From Cherax quadricarinatus (lineage: Eukaryota; Arthropoda; Malacostraca; Decapoda; Parastacidae), in the NCBI RefSeq assembly GCF_038502225.1, contig NC_091301.1:16558196-16622195 (forward strand): DNA of 64,000 nt, read 5' to 3'. The translations under genes and the position numbers were made by a program. Positions 19,456 through 29,099 of this stretch are shown here, one piece after another. Below the pieces are notes generated by a model, which saw only the letters and a program-made list of their open reading frames with translations, made no database searches and was not told the DNA's origin. Position 1 is the stretch's first letter; each line of letters starts with the position of its first letter.

Positions 19456-22194
19456 ATGCTGAGGCTCTTCCAAACTGCCCTTGCTGCTGCCAGAGAGCGT
19501 ATGACAGAGCTGCGGCAAACCGACTGGGAAAAATTTGTCAACGGTCTTAATGCTCACACCCCACTTAGCCGGGCATGGAGGGACATAAATAGAATTAAGG
19601 GTAAACGAACTGGGCAGATCGCGCACCCTCATCCCTTGCATAGGGCGAATGAGTTAGTCAGTGCTTGGGCTGCTACATCTAGCTATGACAATCTTCCCAG
19701 TACCACACAGGCAAAATTAAATGATAAATATGATGCAAGGGAGAGACTTGTTTGCTTTATGCTCAGTAAGGCAGATGATTGCAACATTCCTTTCACTAAT
19801 TATGAACTTGATGCAGCGCTAACTAAGGGCAACTCCACGTCGCCTGGTGAGGATGGTATTACTTACAACATACTCAGATTGCTGTGTCGAGTACCAGGTA
19901 ATCCATTACTTGAATTATATAACATGAGCTATGTAACTGGGGAGCTCCCTCAATCTTGGACCAACAGCCTCATCATTCCAATTCCTAAGCCCAATCAACA
20001 AAATGCATTTCGCCCAATATCTCTTACTAGCTGCTTGTGTAAAACATTTGAGAGAATGATTCTTAATCGTCTCATGTACAGAATCAAACAATTTTTGTCT
20101 CCCCGGTTACATGGTTTCATGCATGGAAGGAGCGTGCATCATTGCATAGCCACCTTTCTCACCCTGCACACTGACAGTTCCTACACTACCTTCCTTGACC
20201 TTAAATCCGCTTTCGATGTAGCCAACCGACATGTAATAATTAGTGAACTTGCCAGAATGGATGTTGGAGGATGGCTTCTCCGCTGGATTAAAGGCTACCT
20301 GTCCAACAGAAAATCGTCTGTGTTGTTCCAGGGACATAGAAGTGTAACTAAAGACTTTGAATTAGGAACCCCACAGGGAGGTGTGCTCAGTCCCACACTG
20401 TTCAATATTCTAATTAATGCATTACTTAATGCTATGCCTAGTCAGCTCCATAATTATGTGATTAGTTTTGCTGATGATATAATGATTCACACCACCGGAT
20501 TCTCCAACACCCAAAACATTCTTAATCATGTACTAGCCTCGTGTCAGGACCTGGGGTTGATAATCTCTACTGATAAAACAAAGATACTCAATAGGCGTCC
20601 TCCTCGACAGAGAGGCACAGTTCGTCAGATCCAATTGCATGATGGGTCTCTTCTAGAATATGTAAGCAGATACAGGTATCTAGGCTTTGAGGTTCCACTA
20701 CTTGGACCTGTTGTAACAAGACTTTGTCGCCAATACAAAGAACGACTAAGAGCACTTAGAGTTGTGGCAGGGCTTCACCCCAGGTATGGTGCTAATGTTA
20801 AAATTGTGAAAATGATGTATCTTGCTTATATTAGATCATTGGTTGATTATGCTGCGCCACTACTTGCTCTTGTGTCTGACTGGAAGCTTGGAGGGCTGGA
20901 AAAACTGCAGAACGAAGCAATGAGGATCATCCTAGGATGCCCTCGTACTGCCAAAATTTTAAATATGCAAAAAGAACTTGATATTCCAAGCATCAGAGAT
21001 CGTGTTACTGAAAGAAATATCCTAATTGGGGTTAATATGCTCAGGCAAGCTCATTCAAACCCCTGCACAGAAGCCCTCCAAACTTTCCTCAGCACTGGTG
21101 AACACTCCTCCAGATGGATCGAAAAGACTGGAACCGACCTCCGCATGAATCAGATACATGATCTATGTCAAGTAAGGCAACAGCGGCACTTCTCCGCTCC
21201 ATGGAATATTACCCCATTCCAAACTACCATTCCTCCATTTCCCCCCAAACTACTTCTTAAATCACAACCAAAACTTCGCCTTGAAGCCAAACATGAGGCC
21301 TTAAGCTGTATTGATAACTTAGTCACACAGCACACACTCTCGCAAATTATTTACGTTGATGGTTCTGTTCACCAATCCACTGGTGCAGCTGGTAGTGCTG
21401 CTGTTGTCGTACAGAGTGATGGCTCTCTTAAAGAAATTGGAGCACGCATCAATAATTGGGCCTCTACCCTTCAGACAGAACTGTTTGCCATACTCCTTGC
21501 ACTGAAATGCATCTATGTATCAAAGATTGACAGTTTAATTGTAACTGATTCTCTGTCATCCATAAATGCTCTCAACTCATTAAGCATAAATTGTGGCATG
21601 CTTGTGTCAGAAGCCAGACACAGGTATGGTAGGATTGTGGACAGTGGAGTCAGAGTGCACATGCTGTGGATTCCATCTCACATTGGTCTTCAGATGCATG
21701 ATAGAACTGATAAATTGGCTAAGCTGTATGCTTTCAAAGAGGGAGTAGATTACAATCTTGGCTTGTCAGGTAGTAGTTTGAGAACAATAATACGAAAAGA
21801 ACTTCAGCTGAATTTTATGGACTTAAGGCTCAGGGAGATTGACACCAGTGAGTCCATCTATCATCATTCTATCATGCAGGAGGAGCCACATGTCTATGGT
21901 GCATCCAACAAAATAAGCAGACTCTTGGATGTCACTACCGCCCGGCTCCGGCTGGGTTACAAGTATCTTTGGCAGGTTAAATCACCACCACCAGATGTAG
22001 ACCAAACGAAATGTAAACTTTGCCAGATGGATTATTGTCACACCCTGCGTCATTATGTACTGGAGTGCGATAAAATTAATGAATTTAGAAACAACTCACT
22101 CAGAAGTGTTCAAGAAATGGCTAAGTATTTTATCCACAGTGGTATATTACAGACCATTCTGGAGAAATACCCTGACTTTGCTAGCTGTAAATAA
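19456..22194 (+). CDS. I-clade reverse transcriptase-RNase H protein, open frame lacking endonuclease
   Basis: A 912-codon open frame from the first ATG; the same frame stays open back to 19372, so the ATG is likely an internal Met of a longer ORF2. RT motif A is at about residues 244-254 (F-L-D-L-K-S-A-F-D), motif B is G-T-P-Q-G-G-V-L-S-P, and motif C is near 337 (F-A-D-D). RNase H starts near 632 (Y-V-D-G-S) with Q-T-E-L-F-A, V-T-D-S-L and H-D-R-T-D-K-L-A following. The C-terminus has C-K-L-C ... H-Y-V-L-E-C. All polymerase and RNase H catalytic residues are present and no stop interrupts the frame, but there is no endonuclease for target-primed transposition. It could produce protein only if transcribed from outside. 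Confidence 0.85.
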   Translation: MLRLFQTALAAARERMTELRQTDWEKFVNGLNAHTPLSRAWRDINRIKGKRTGQIAHPHPLHRANELVSAWAATSSYDNLPSTTQAKLNDKYDARERLVCFMLSKADDCNIPFTNYELDAALTKGNSTSPGEDGITYNILRLLCRVPGNPLLELYNMSYVTGELPQSWTNSLIIPIPKPNQQNAFRPISLTSCLCKTFERMILNRLMYRIKQFLSPRLHGFMHGRSVHHCIATFLTLHTDSSYTTFLDLKSAFDVANRHVIISELARMDVGGWLLRWIKGYLSNRKSSVLFQGHRSVTKDFELGTPQGGVLSPTLFNILINALLNAMPSQLHNYVISFADDIMIHTTGFSNTQNILNHVLASCQDLGLIISTDKTKILNRRPPRQRGTVRQIQLHDGSLLEYVSRYRYLGFEVPLLGPVVTRLCRQYKERLRALRVVAGLHPRYGANVKIVKMMYLAYIRSLVDYAAPLLALVSDWKLGGLEKLQNEAMRIILGCPRTAKILNMQKELDIPSIRDRVTERNILIGVNMLRQAHSNPCTEALQTFLSTGEHSSRWIEKTGTDLRMNQIHDLCQVRQQRHFSAPWNITPFQTTIPPFPPKLLLKSQPKLRLEAKHEALSCIDNLVTQHTLSQIIYVDGSVHQSTGAAGSAAVVVQSDGSLKEIGARINNWASTLQTELFAILLALKCIYVSKIDSLIVTDSLSSINALNSLSINCGMLVSEARHRYGRIVDSGVRVHMLWIPSHIGLQMHDRTDKLAKLYAFKEGVDYNLGLSGSSLRTIIRKELQLNFMDLRLREIDTSESIYHHSIMQEEPHVYGASNKISRLLDVTTARLRLGYKYLWQVKSPPPDVDQTKCKLCQMDYCHTLRHYVLECDKINEFRNNSLRSVQEMAKYFIHSGILQTILEKYPDFASCK

Positions 22195-22206
22195 AGCATT
22201 ACCACA

Positions 22207-22212
22207 TGTGTG

Positions 22213-22282
<70 letters not shown>

Positions 22283-22358
22283 TATGAGTGTGTGTGTGTA
22301 TGAGTGTGAGTGTGTGTATGAGTGTGTGTGAGTATGAGTGTGTGTGCGTGTGTGTATG

Positions 22359-22389
<31 letters not shown>

Positions 22390-22426
22390 TTATGTGTGTG
22401 TGTGTATGAATTTGTATGTGTGTATT

Positions 22427-22475
<49 letters not shown>

Positions 22476-22480
22476 CTCAG
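22207..22480. repeat. (TG)n-rich microsatellite in the LINE 3' untranslated region
   Basis: A pure TG run from 22207 to about 22280, then TG interspersed with TATGAG and similar variants to 22462, ending in a short GA run. Confidence 0.9.
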
Positions 22481-23647
22481 CAATCAACATTTGCACCAAT
22501 AACTCACTACAGTTGTGACCGGGTGTGGAAGTGTGAATTGCTCATTACTCTAAAATTTGTTCATGATTGCAGCCATGTATAAACGTAAGTAACCATTCTT
22601 ACAGTATTCATTACCTTTGTAACTTGTGAGTTCATTACCTTTGTAACTTGTGAGTTCATTACCTTGTACCTAGTTCAGCCATCAAAACTTTGGAGCCCGG
22701 TCCCTGGACCCATTGTGTACCTCTGTAATCTGTAAATACCTTTGTAACTTGTAATGATTGTGACTAGACCTACCTGGAGTTCATTACCTTTGTAAATTGT
22801 GAGTTCATTACCTTTGTAAATTGTGAATTCATTACCTCTGTAACTTGCTCAGCTATCAAAACTTTGAGGCCCAGTCCCTGGACCCATTATGTACCTCTGT
22901 AATCTTTTGACTACCGCCCACAGGATGGGTATGGGGTGCATAATAAACATATTAAACTAACTACTGACGTTCATCTGTTGACAGTAGCATCATATCTGTA
23001 CCACCATCATATCACCTGTACCAGTGCTAACGAGAGGGAAACACAGGAGACATCGTCAAATCAACAGTACAAAACTCCAAGGTTATAGGTCGGATATCCC
23101 TCAGTGCCAGTCGTGAGAAAGAAGTGAATAGTTAAACAGTCAAGGTTAATGTTTTAGTAGCTGACCTATATTCAGCTGACCAGTGTACAGTGAGAGAATC
23201 ATAGCAGAAAACGCCAAATATATCTATAAACTCAAGGAAAGTCAGGTTGTAGGTGGCGTTACTCCCCTCAGTGTTTTAAAAATGGCTGAGTCAGCAGAAC
23301 AGGTCAGGCAGTCAACAACACCACACAACCCCCGATAAATGGAATTGAGGGGGATTTGGAAGGATAAAACCATGGATTAAACCTTTCTGATCTACCAGAA
23401 TGGAAAGGAGTTAGAAGTTAATTGGGGAAGCCAGACTGTGAAGTGAGATGGGAAGGGGAGTGTGTAATAAGGGGTTAACTGTAAGGGTTTTGTGAAGTTA
23501 AGGGAAAAGTGAGCAGTGAAGAGGGTTTTGAAGAGGAAATTTTACTAGTAATTCAGTGGTGATTGCTAAAGCAGATACTAAGTGTACTAGGGACTGGAAA
23601 AGAGAAATAAATATTATTGTATATGAGTAAAAGAGCGAAGAGTGAAA

Positions 23648-24361
23648 ATGGCAGGCATTAGGGGGTTACAGGCTGCCATAATTATATTTATATTTCTTCT
23701 TCAATTCCATGAAGAAAGAAATCAGTCATGGGGGCTGGAAAAGGTGAATGGAGTAACAGCGCCCTGGACAGTAAAAGCCCAACAGTTGCCATCCTACCAG
23801 AAAAGTAAATATCACTATCGCCGCAAGGTATGGCAACACTGCATACCCAAACAAAAACAGTGGCACACAGCTCTTATTGTAGCGCTCTTAAGTGGTGATA
23901 TCCAAATTAATCCAGGACCTCAAACTATTGTGCAGAGGCAAAACAGACAGATAAATGACGGCGATAATGACGGTCTAGTAGCTAGGAATGATAACCTTAA
24001 CTCCATATGTAATGCATACATAGGTCAATGTGAGACAATACAGCCATTATTATCTCAAACACTACCAAACAGGTGCATACACTGTACTAAAGTACGCATG
24101 AAAAACAGAAAAGGCACCTTATGTAAAATGTGTAAGGGGTGGGTGCATGATGGATGTATGTACAATTATAGCAACGGTGCCAGAATTCATTTTGTGTGTA
24201 ACAAATGCACTTTGGCACAGTTACCCTTTAGCAGTGATGACATTGATTTACCTAATTTTAATACAAATGACCCATTGCCATATATTGATGATTATGATTG
24301 TTTTATGATAACAGGCCTTCACTTTATTCATGTCAATGCACGATCACTTCTTCCTAAATGA
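23648..24361 (+). CDS. CR1/L2-like N-terminal protein: hydrophobic leader, 2A-like motif, PHD-like finger
   Basis: 237 residues from the ATG at 23648 (a GTG two codons earlier is not a credible start). Residues about 8-18 are strongly hydrophobic (A-A-I-I-I-F-I-F-L-L), resembling a signal or membrane segment. Residues 82-91 read S-G-D-I-Q-I-N-P-G-P after a hydrophobic stretch (A-L-I-V-A-L-L), which fits the 2A ribosome-skipping motif D-V/I-E-x-N-P-G-P except that Glu is Gln. Residues ~142-190 form a Cys4-His-Cys3-type PHD-like finger (C-I-H-C, C-K-M-C, H-D-G-C, C-N-K-C). The last 17 residues are the start of the endonuclease domain, cut off by a stop created by the 53 bp duplication. Such PHD fingers and 2A-like motifs are known from CR1/L2-group LINEs. 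Confidence 0.8.
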   Translation: MAGIRGLQAAIIIFIFLLQFHEERNQSWGLEKVNGVTAPWTVKAQQLPSYQKSKYHYRRKVWQHCIPKQKQWHTALIVALLSGDIQINPGPQTIVQRQNRQINDGDNDGLVARNDNLNSICNAYIGQCETIQPLLSQTLPNRCIHCTKVRMKNRKGTLCKMCKGWVHDGCMYNYSNGARIHFVCNKCTLAQLPFSSDDIDLPNFNTNDPLPYIDDYDCFMITGLHFIHVNARSLLPK

Positions 24362-27237
24362 AAACAGGCCTTCACTTTATTCATGTCAATGCAAGATCAC
24401 TTCTTCCTAAATTGGCAGAGATTAGGATTCTAGCTAACAAAATTAGGGCGGCAGTTATAACCATCTCTGAATCTTGGTTGGATGATACGGTGACTGACGA
24501 CGAGGTCAAAATAGATGGTTACAATATAAAACGCTTAGATAGGAACAGAAAGGGTGGTGGAGTATGTGCCTACATTAGAAATGACTTAGCTTACAACCCA
24601 AGACCTGATTTAAATAACAATAAACTGGAGATTCTATGGTTTGAAGTGCTGCTTCCTAAGACCAAACCCATCTTAGTAGGAACTAGTTACCGCCCTCCTA
24701 CCCAGGACCAGTTCTTAGAAGACTTTTCCAGAGTCTTGTCCGGAGTTGAAAACAATTGCGAGACAATAATACTGGGCGACTTCAATATCTGTTTTCAGCA
24801 GCAAAATAACGGGCTATGCAAAAGGTATAAGCAAATTCTAGGATTAAATAGTTACACTCAACTAATTAATACTCCAACCCGGATCACACAGTTCTCAGCC
24901 ACCCTAATTGACCACATACTTTGTAACCGCTCTGAGAACATTAGTCAGTCAGGCGTCATTACCACAGGTCTTAGTGATCATTTCATCATTTACTGCACCA
25001 GGAAAATCACTAGGGATAGGATAGGCCTACACAGGACAATAAAAATGAGGTCAACTAGAAACTACAGTAAAGAAACACTGGTAAATAGGCTACACAATTG
25101 TGACTGGACAGAGATAACAAGTTGCACGGACGTAAACGATGCCTGGGAAAAATTCAAAACAATGTTCACTACCATCCTTGATAATATTGCACCAGTTAAA
25201 GAGGTTAGGATTAAACGAAGAACTGAACCCTGGATGAATACTGAGATATTAGATAATATGAAATTCAGAGACCAGCTGCTAAAAAGATTTAAAGCAAACA
25301 GACAGGATATTGCAGCACTAAATGAATTCCAAAGGGTGAGGAACAGAGTACAGAGACTTATAAAAGGAGCAAAGGCAAAGCACTACTGCTCAAAAATTGA
25401 AGAGTATAAGCATAACCCCAGAAAGCTCTGGCAACAACTAAAACAGTTGGGGTATAGCCATAAGCCAGTAGATAGGTCTAACATAGTACTCACTATCGAT
25501 AATGAGGTATGCCACGAAACATCTAAGGTGGCAAATTGCTTTAATTCATACTACACATCTGTTGCATCAACACTAGTAAGTAAACTACCAGCTGCATCAA
25601 ATACCTTTAACACAGACTCTGATAAGTTTCAAACATACTATACCAATAAAGGGGTAACCCCAAACAGTTGTCAACTAGTAAGTGTATCTCATGACTTTAT
25701 TCAAAAAGAACTAAGCAGGTTAAACCCAACTAAGAGCACAGGCCCTGATAACATCCCGTCTAAGTTCCTAAAAGATGGTGCTTCTGAACTGTCAATCCCT
25801 ATTGCTCACATAATAAATCTATCAATCACCACTAATACTGTACCGGAGGGGTTCAAGGAGGCCAGAGTTACTCCTATCTTCAAGAAAAATAGTAGGTCTG
25901 ATGTAAGCAACTATAGGCCTGTTAGTATACTCAGTATAATATCTAAAATTCTAGAGAGGGCGGTGTATTCTCAAGTAGTTAAGTACCTTAATGACAACAA
26001 CATTCTCCATAGCTATCAATCGGGCTTTAGAAGATCCTACTCAACCGACACCTCCCTTATTAATCTGATGGATTACCTGAGAACTGAAATGTCAAAGGGG
26101 AACCTCATAGGTATGGTAACCTTAGACTTGCAAAAGGCCTTCGATACTGTCAACCACAATATATTATGTAATAAACTTCAAGCTATCGGTATAGGTTCTG
26201 TAGACTGGTTTAAGTCCTACCTTAGCAACAGGAGACAAATAGTCAAAATCAACAAAACAGAATCAGAACCCCTGCCGATAACATGTGGAGTTCCCCAAGG
26301 TAGTATTCTGGGTCCCTTATTATTCTTATGTTATGTCAATGATATGCCTATCAGTGTCAAGTGCAAACTCCTACTGTATGCAGATGACAGTGCTCTGTTA
26401 GTGTCAGGTAAAGACCCACAAGATATTGCTAATGTTTTAACACTGGAACTGGAGTCCTGCAGCAAATGGTTAGTAGACAACAAACTATCATTACACCTAG
26501 GGAAAACTGAAGCCATTCTCTTTGGCACGAAACATAAACTGAGAAGGGTAAATAATTTTAATGTTCAATGTAATGGGGAGCCCATCACTTTGGTTTCATC
26601 AGTAAAATATTTGGGAATCCCCTTTGACCCATGCATGTCAGGAGAATTGATAGGGAACAGTGTAGTAAAGAAAGCGAATGCCAGACTGAAGTTCCTGTAT
26701 AGACAAGCACAGTGTCTACCTACTGACTCGCAGGAGGCCCTTATACAATGCCATATGGATTACGCTTGCTCTTCTTGGTACTCTGCCTTGACAAAAAAAC
26801 TGAAAGATAGACTGCAAATCACCCAGAACAAAATCGTAAGATTCATCCTGGGGCTGGGACCAAGAGAACATGTAGGCCAAGATGAATTACAGCAGTTGGA
26901 TATGCTGAATGTTGAAGACAGAGTAAAACAACTGAAGCTAAATCATGTTTATAAAATTGCTCACAAACAATGTCCAGAATATCTTGCTGTCAATTTTGTC
27001 AAGGTTGGGAACCAAAGCAATCATAGTACTAGGGGGAGAGAGCACAACTTTGTAGTACCCACAGTCAGTGGCCAGGCTTCAAACACCTTTTATTGTACAG
27101 CAATAAAGGAATGGAACAGACTGCCCGCACATGTCAAAGCCAGTCATAGCATGAACCAGTTCAAGAAGAGTGCCAAAAGGTGTCTGATGAATGTAGCTAC
27201 AGAAAGGGAGGGGAATGATTTTCTATTTTTTAGCTAA
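24358..27237 (+). CDS. CR1/L2-like endonuclease-reverse transcriptase, open frame
   Basis: 959 codons from an ATG made by the duplication junction. In the undamaged element this is probably the continuation of the preceding protein, not a separate ORF. The AP-type endonuclease occupies about residues 5-215: H-V-N-A-R-S, S-E-S-W (Glu), L-G-D-F-N and the terminal S-D-H-F. RT follows with N-Y-R-P-V-S-I-L, motif A (L-D-L-Q-K-A-F-D), motif B (G-V-P-Q-G-S-I-L-G-P) and motif C Y-A-D-D near 673-676. There is no RNase H, as expected for CR1/L2. No internal stop or frameshift is seen, so the enzyme part looks recently active. Confidence 0.88.
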   Translation: MKTGLHFIHVNARSLLPKLAEIRILANKIRAAVITISESWLDDTVTDDEVKIDGYNIKRLDRNRKGGGVCAYIRNDLAYNPRPDLNNNKLEILWFEVLLPKTKPILVGTSYRPPTQDQFLEDFSRVLSGVENNCETIILGDFNICFQQQNNGLCKRYKQILGLNSYTQLINTPTRITQFSATLIDHILCNRSENISQSGVITTGLSDHFIIYCTRKITRDRIGLHRTIKMRSTRNYSKETLVNRLHNCDWTEITSCTDVNDAWEKFKTMFTTILDNIAPVKEVRIKRRTEPWMNTEILDNMKFRDQLLKRFKANRQDIAALNEFQRVRNRVQRLIKGAKAKHYCSKIEEYKHNPRKLWQQLKQLGYSHKPVDRSNIVLTIDNEVCHETSKVANCFNSYYTSVASTLVSKLPAASNTFNTDSDKFQTYYTNKGVTPNSCQLVSVSHDFIQKELSRLNPTKSTGPDNIPSKFLKDGASELSIPIAHIINLSITTNTVPEGFKEARVTPIFKKNSRSDVSNYRPVSILSIISKILERAVYSQVVKYLNDNNILHSYQSGFRRSYSTDTSLINLMDYLRTEMSKGNLIGMVTLDLQKAFDTVNHNILCNKLQAIGIGSVDWFKSYLSNRRQIVKINKTESEPLPITCGVPQGSILGPLLFLCYVNDMPISVKCKLLLYADDSALLVSGKDPQDIANVLTLELESCSKWLVDNKLSLHLGKTEAILFGTKHKLRRVNNFNVQCNGEPITLVSSVKYLGIPFDPCMSGELIGNSVVKKANARLKFLYRQAQCLPTDSQEALIQCHMDYACSSWYSALTKKLKDRLQITQNKIVRFILGLGPREHVGQDELQQLDMLNVEDRVKQLKLNHVYKIAHKQCPEYLAVNFVKVGNQSNHSTRGREHNFVVPTVSGQASNTFYCTAIKEWNRLPAHVKASHSMNQFKKSAKRCLMNVATEREGNDFLFFS

Positions 27238-27537
27238 CATACGTGTAAATTTTACCTTATTCCTAGTAATGACCCTCGTATTGTAGATAGTCTTAATGAC
27301 CTTGGTGTAGTAGATAGTCTTTTTAGTATGATAATAAGATGTTATCTTCATTGTAGAATAATAAGAAAATATTATAACCTTTATATTATAATAATAAGGT
27401 AAAAGGACCCCAATGGAAATAAGTCACTGTGTCTGACTTTTTTGGGTTATCCTAGGTTCTTTACACATATGCTGCTATGTATGATAATTCTATGTAACTG
27501 TATTTGTGTATACCTGAATAAACTTACTTACTTACTT

Positions 27538-27775
27538 ATGTGTTGTCTCTCAATGTACTCGTGGCGTCCCTGCTTTTCATCGGGGGAATGTTGCATCTCC
27601 TGCCGAGGCTTTTGCTTTCATAGGGAAGTGATTTTCGTGTGCAGGTTTGGTACCAATCCCTCAGGACCTTCCAAGTGTATATTATCATGTATCTCTCTCG
27701 CCTGTGTTCCAGGGAATACAGATCAAAGACCTTCAAACGTTCCCAGTAATTTAAGTAACAATGAGTGTATAGCAA
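27538..27775 (-). mobile_element. CR1-like LINE fragment, C-terminal RT piece
   Basis: On the minus strand it encodes Y-M-I-I-Y-T-W-K-V-L-R-D and G-R-R-C-N-I-P-P, matching 54560-54720 and 12655-12800. Truncated on both sides. Confidence 0.7.
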
Positions 27776-27782
27776 GTTGATA

Positions 27783-27868
27783 ACTTAGTAAGTTTATTCA
27801 GGTATACACAAATACAGTTACATAGATTATCATACACAGCAGCATATGTGTAGAGAGCCTAGGATATC
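27783..27868 (-). mobile_element. CR1/L2-like LINE 3' tail fragment
   Basis: Reverse complement of the last ~85 bp of the 22985-27537 element, beginning with AGTAAGTTTATTCAGG. It lies only 245 bp from that element's own tail and in the opposite orientation. Confidence 0.75.
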
Positions 27869-29099
27869 TGGTAATGAGTTTAGCGTGCGATAGTTACCAA
27901 CTTACAGTGTGTAGTGAGCAAAGTAGGACGGCAAGTTTCGAGGACAAACAGAAAATATACAGAAAGGCCACACGTGATGATTTGTGATGAAGATATCTTG
28001 AAAACACTGTAGGAAACCTTTCACAATGCATTTTATTTCTGTAATTTGTAAGAAATAAGTCTCCCCAAGACGGGTCAGCCAGTGCTACCGAGCCACTGAG
28101 CAGGTCCTTGTCTGGCTAACACCTGACTCAGATGTTTTAAATCACAAAGAAAAAAACACAAAATTAGATGCAAATGGGATTTTGTACGGCCATGGCAAGG
28201 TAGCGTTGATGTATGGTCTCTGGCAGGTGTTGAGGGAGGGGAAGGTGGGAAAGTGAGGGCTTTTTGCGTTGGCCTTCAATCTTTTTATTTACCAGTGTCC
28301 TCCACCTACTTTACTGACTCGTCTTCACCCTCCCTCCTCTTTACTTACTTCTTAGACCTACAGTATTCCTTCCAGTTTCCTTTTCTAATATAACAGCAAA
28401 CGTTGTTCTAGCATCTTTCAACTGATTCTTACTCTGTTTTCTTTTTTCCCTTATATTCATTTATATTCCTCATTTTTTCCCTTATATTCCTCATATTCTT
28501 CTCATAAAGGAAGGTTCCCTGACGCCGGTGAGGGGTTCCTAATCCAAAGAACTCTTCCTCTCTGTGAATCTAACCTGATTCCCTCTCATTCCTCAAGGGT
28601 TTAGCGCTTCCCTATACATAAATGATAACGTAATCCTCATTTTCTATCAGTCTCTTTATGTTATTAGTCCTTCTGCTTCTCCCTGACCCATTCTGTCTTT
28701 CTCTCACCCTCCCAGCTCCACTCCCCTTCTTTACTCTTTCTCTCACTCCTCAACCTCCTCCTCCTCCTCCTCCTCCTCCTCCTCTCTTTCTCTCACTCCT
28801 CAACCTCTTCACTCCCATTCCTCCGCCTGTAAATTGAGGTCCTCACCTGCAGATCGACGTCACATACCACCTGTTTACCTGTGGTAGCTCACCTGTGTCA
28901 TGCTCACTAGTGGGTCGCCGGTCGCAGTGCTCGCGCCAGTAGTGTGCTTGTGAGTGCGTCAACATCCCACCCCTACCATTGGTAATATAGCGCTTACTTC
29001 CACCCCGATTGCTACCATACCATAAGTCATTCGGATCAACCATTACTATCCCAGTTCCATGATTTAAGTTTTCGTGATGTACCATACAAGCATATGGTG
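27869..29099. other. Intergenic, no gene seen
   Basis: Mixed-composition sequence. A CCT triplet run lies at about 28755-28785 with TCTTTCTCTCACTCCTCAAC repeated on both sides. No exon with plausible splice sites or conserved domain was found. Confidence 0.45.

Larger units (their letters stand above)
19130..22970 (+). mobile_element. I-clade LINE with an open RT-RNase H frame
   Basis: Coding frame 19372-22194 followed by a long 3' untranslated region to about 22970, which contains a (TG)n tract, repeated TTCATTACCTTTGTAA blocks and the end TGGGGTGCATAATAAA. Upstream, 19140-19370 resembles the leader of the next element at 22985-23290 (shared ACCAGTG, TCAGTGCCA, AAATGGCTGA-type blocks) and joins abruptly to the middle of the polymerase protein. 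ORF1 and the endonuclease domain are absent, so the copy is truncated or internally deleted. Confidence 0.75.
22985..27537 (+). mobile_element. CR1/L2-like LINE with 2A-like motif, near full length
   Basis: Leader 22985-23647, coding 23648-27237, 3' untranslated 27238-27537 with AATAAA and a short (CTTA)n tail (about 27519-27537); short tandem tails are typical of L2/CR1 elements. The 3' end is repeated in fragments at 18966-19105 and 27783-27868. The only obvious damage is a 53 bp tandem duplication at 24311-24416 that splits the protein. Confidence 0.82.

Noticed and set aside
22055..22582. Cys/Val- and His/Thr-repeat open frames
   Set aside because: Translations of (TG)n/(CA)n; the same holds at 41458, 46033, 46858, 50660 and 52761.
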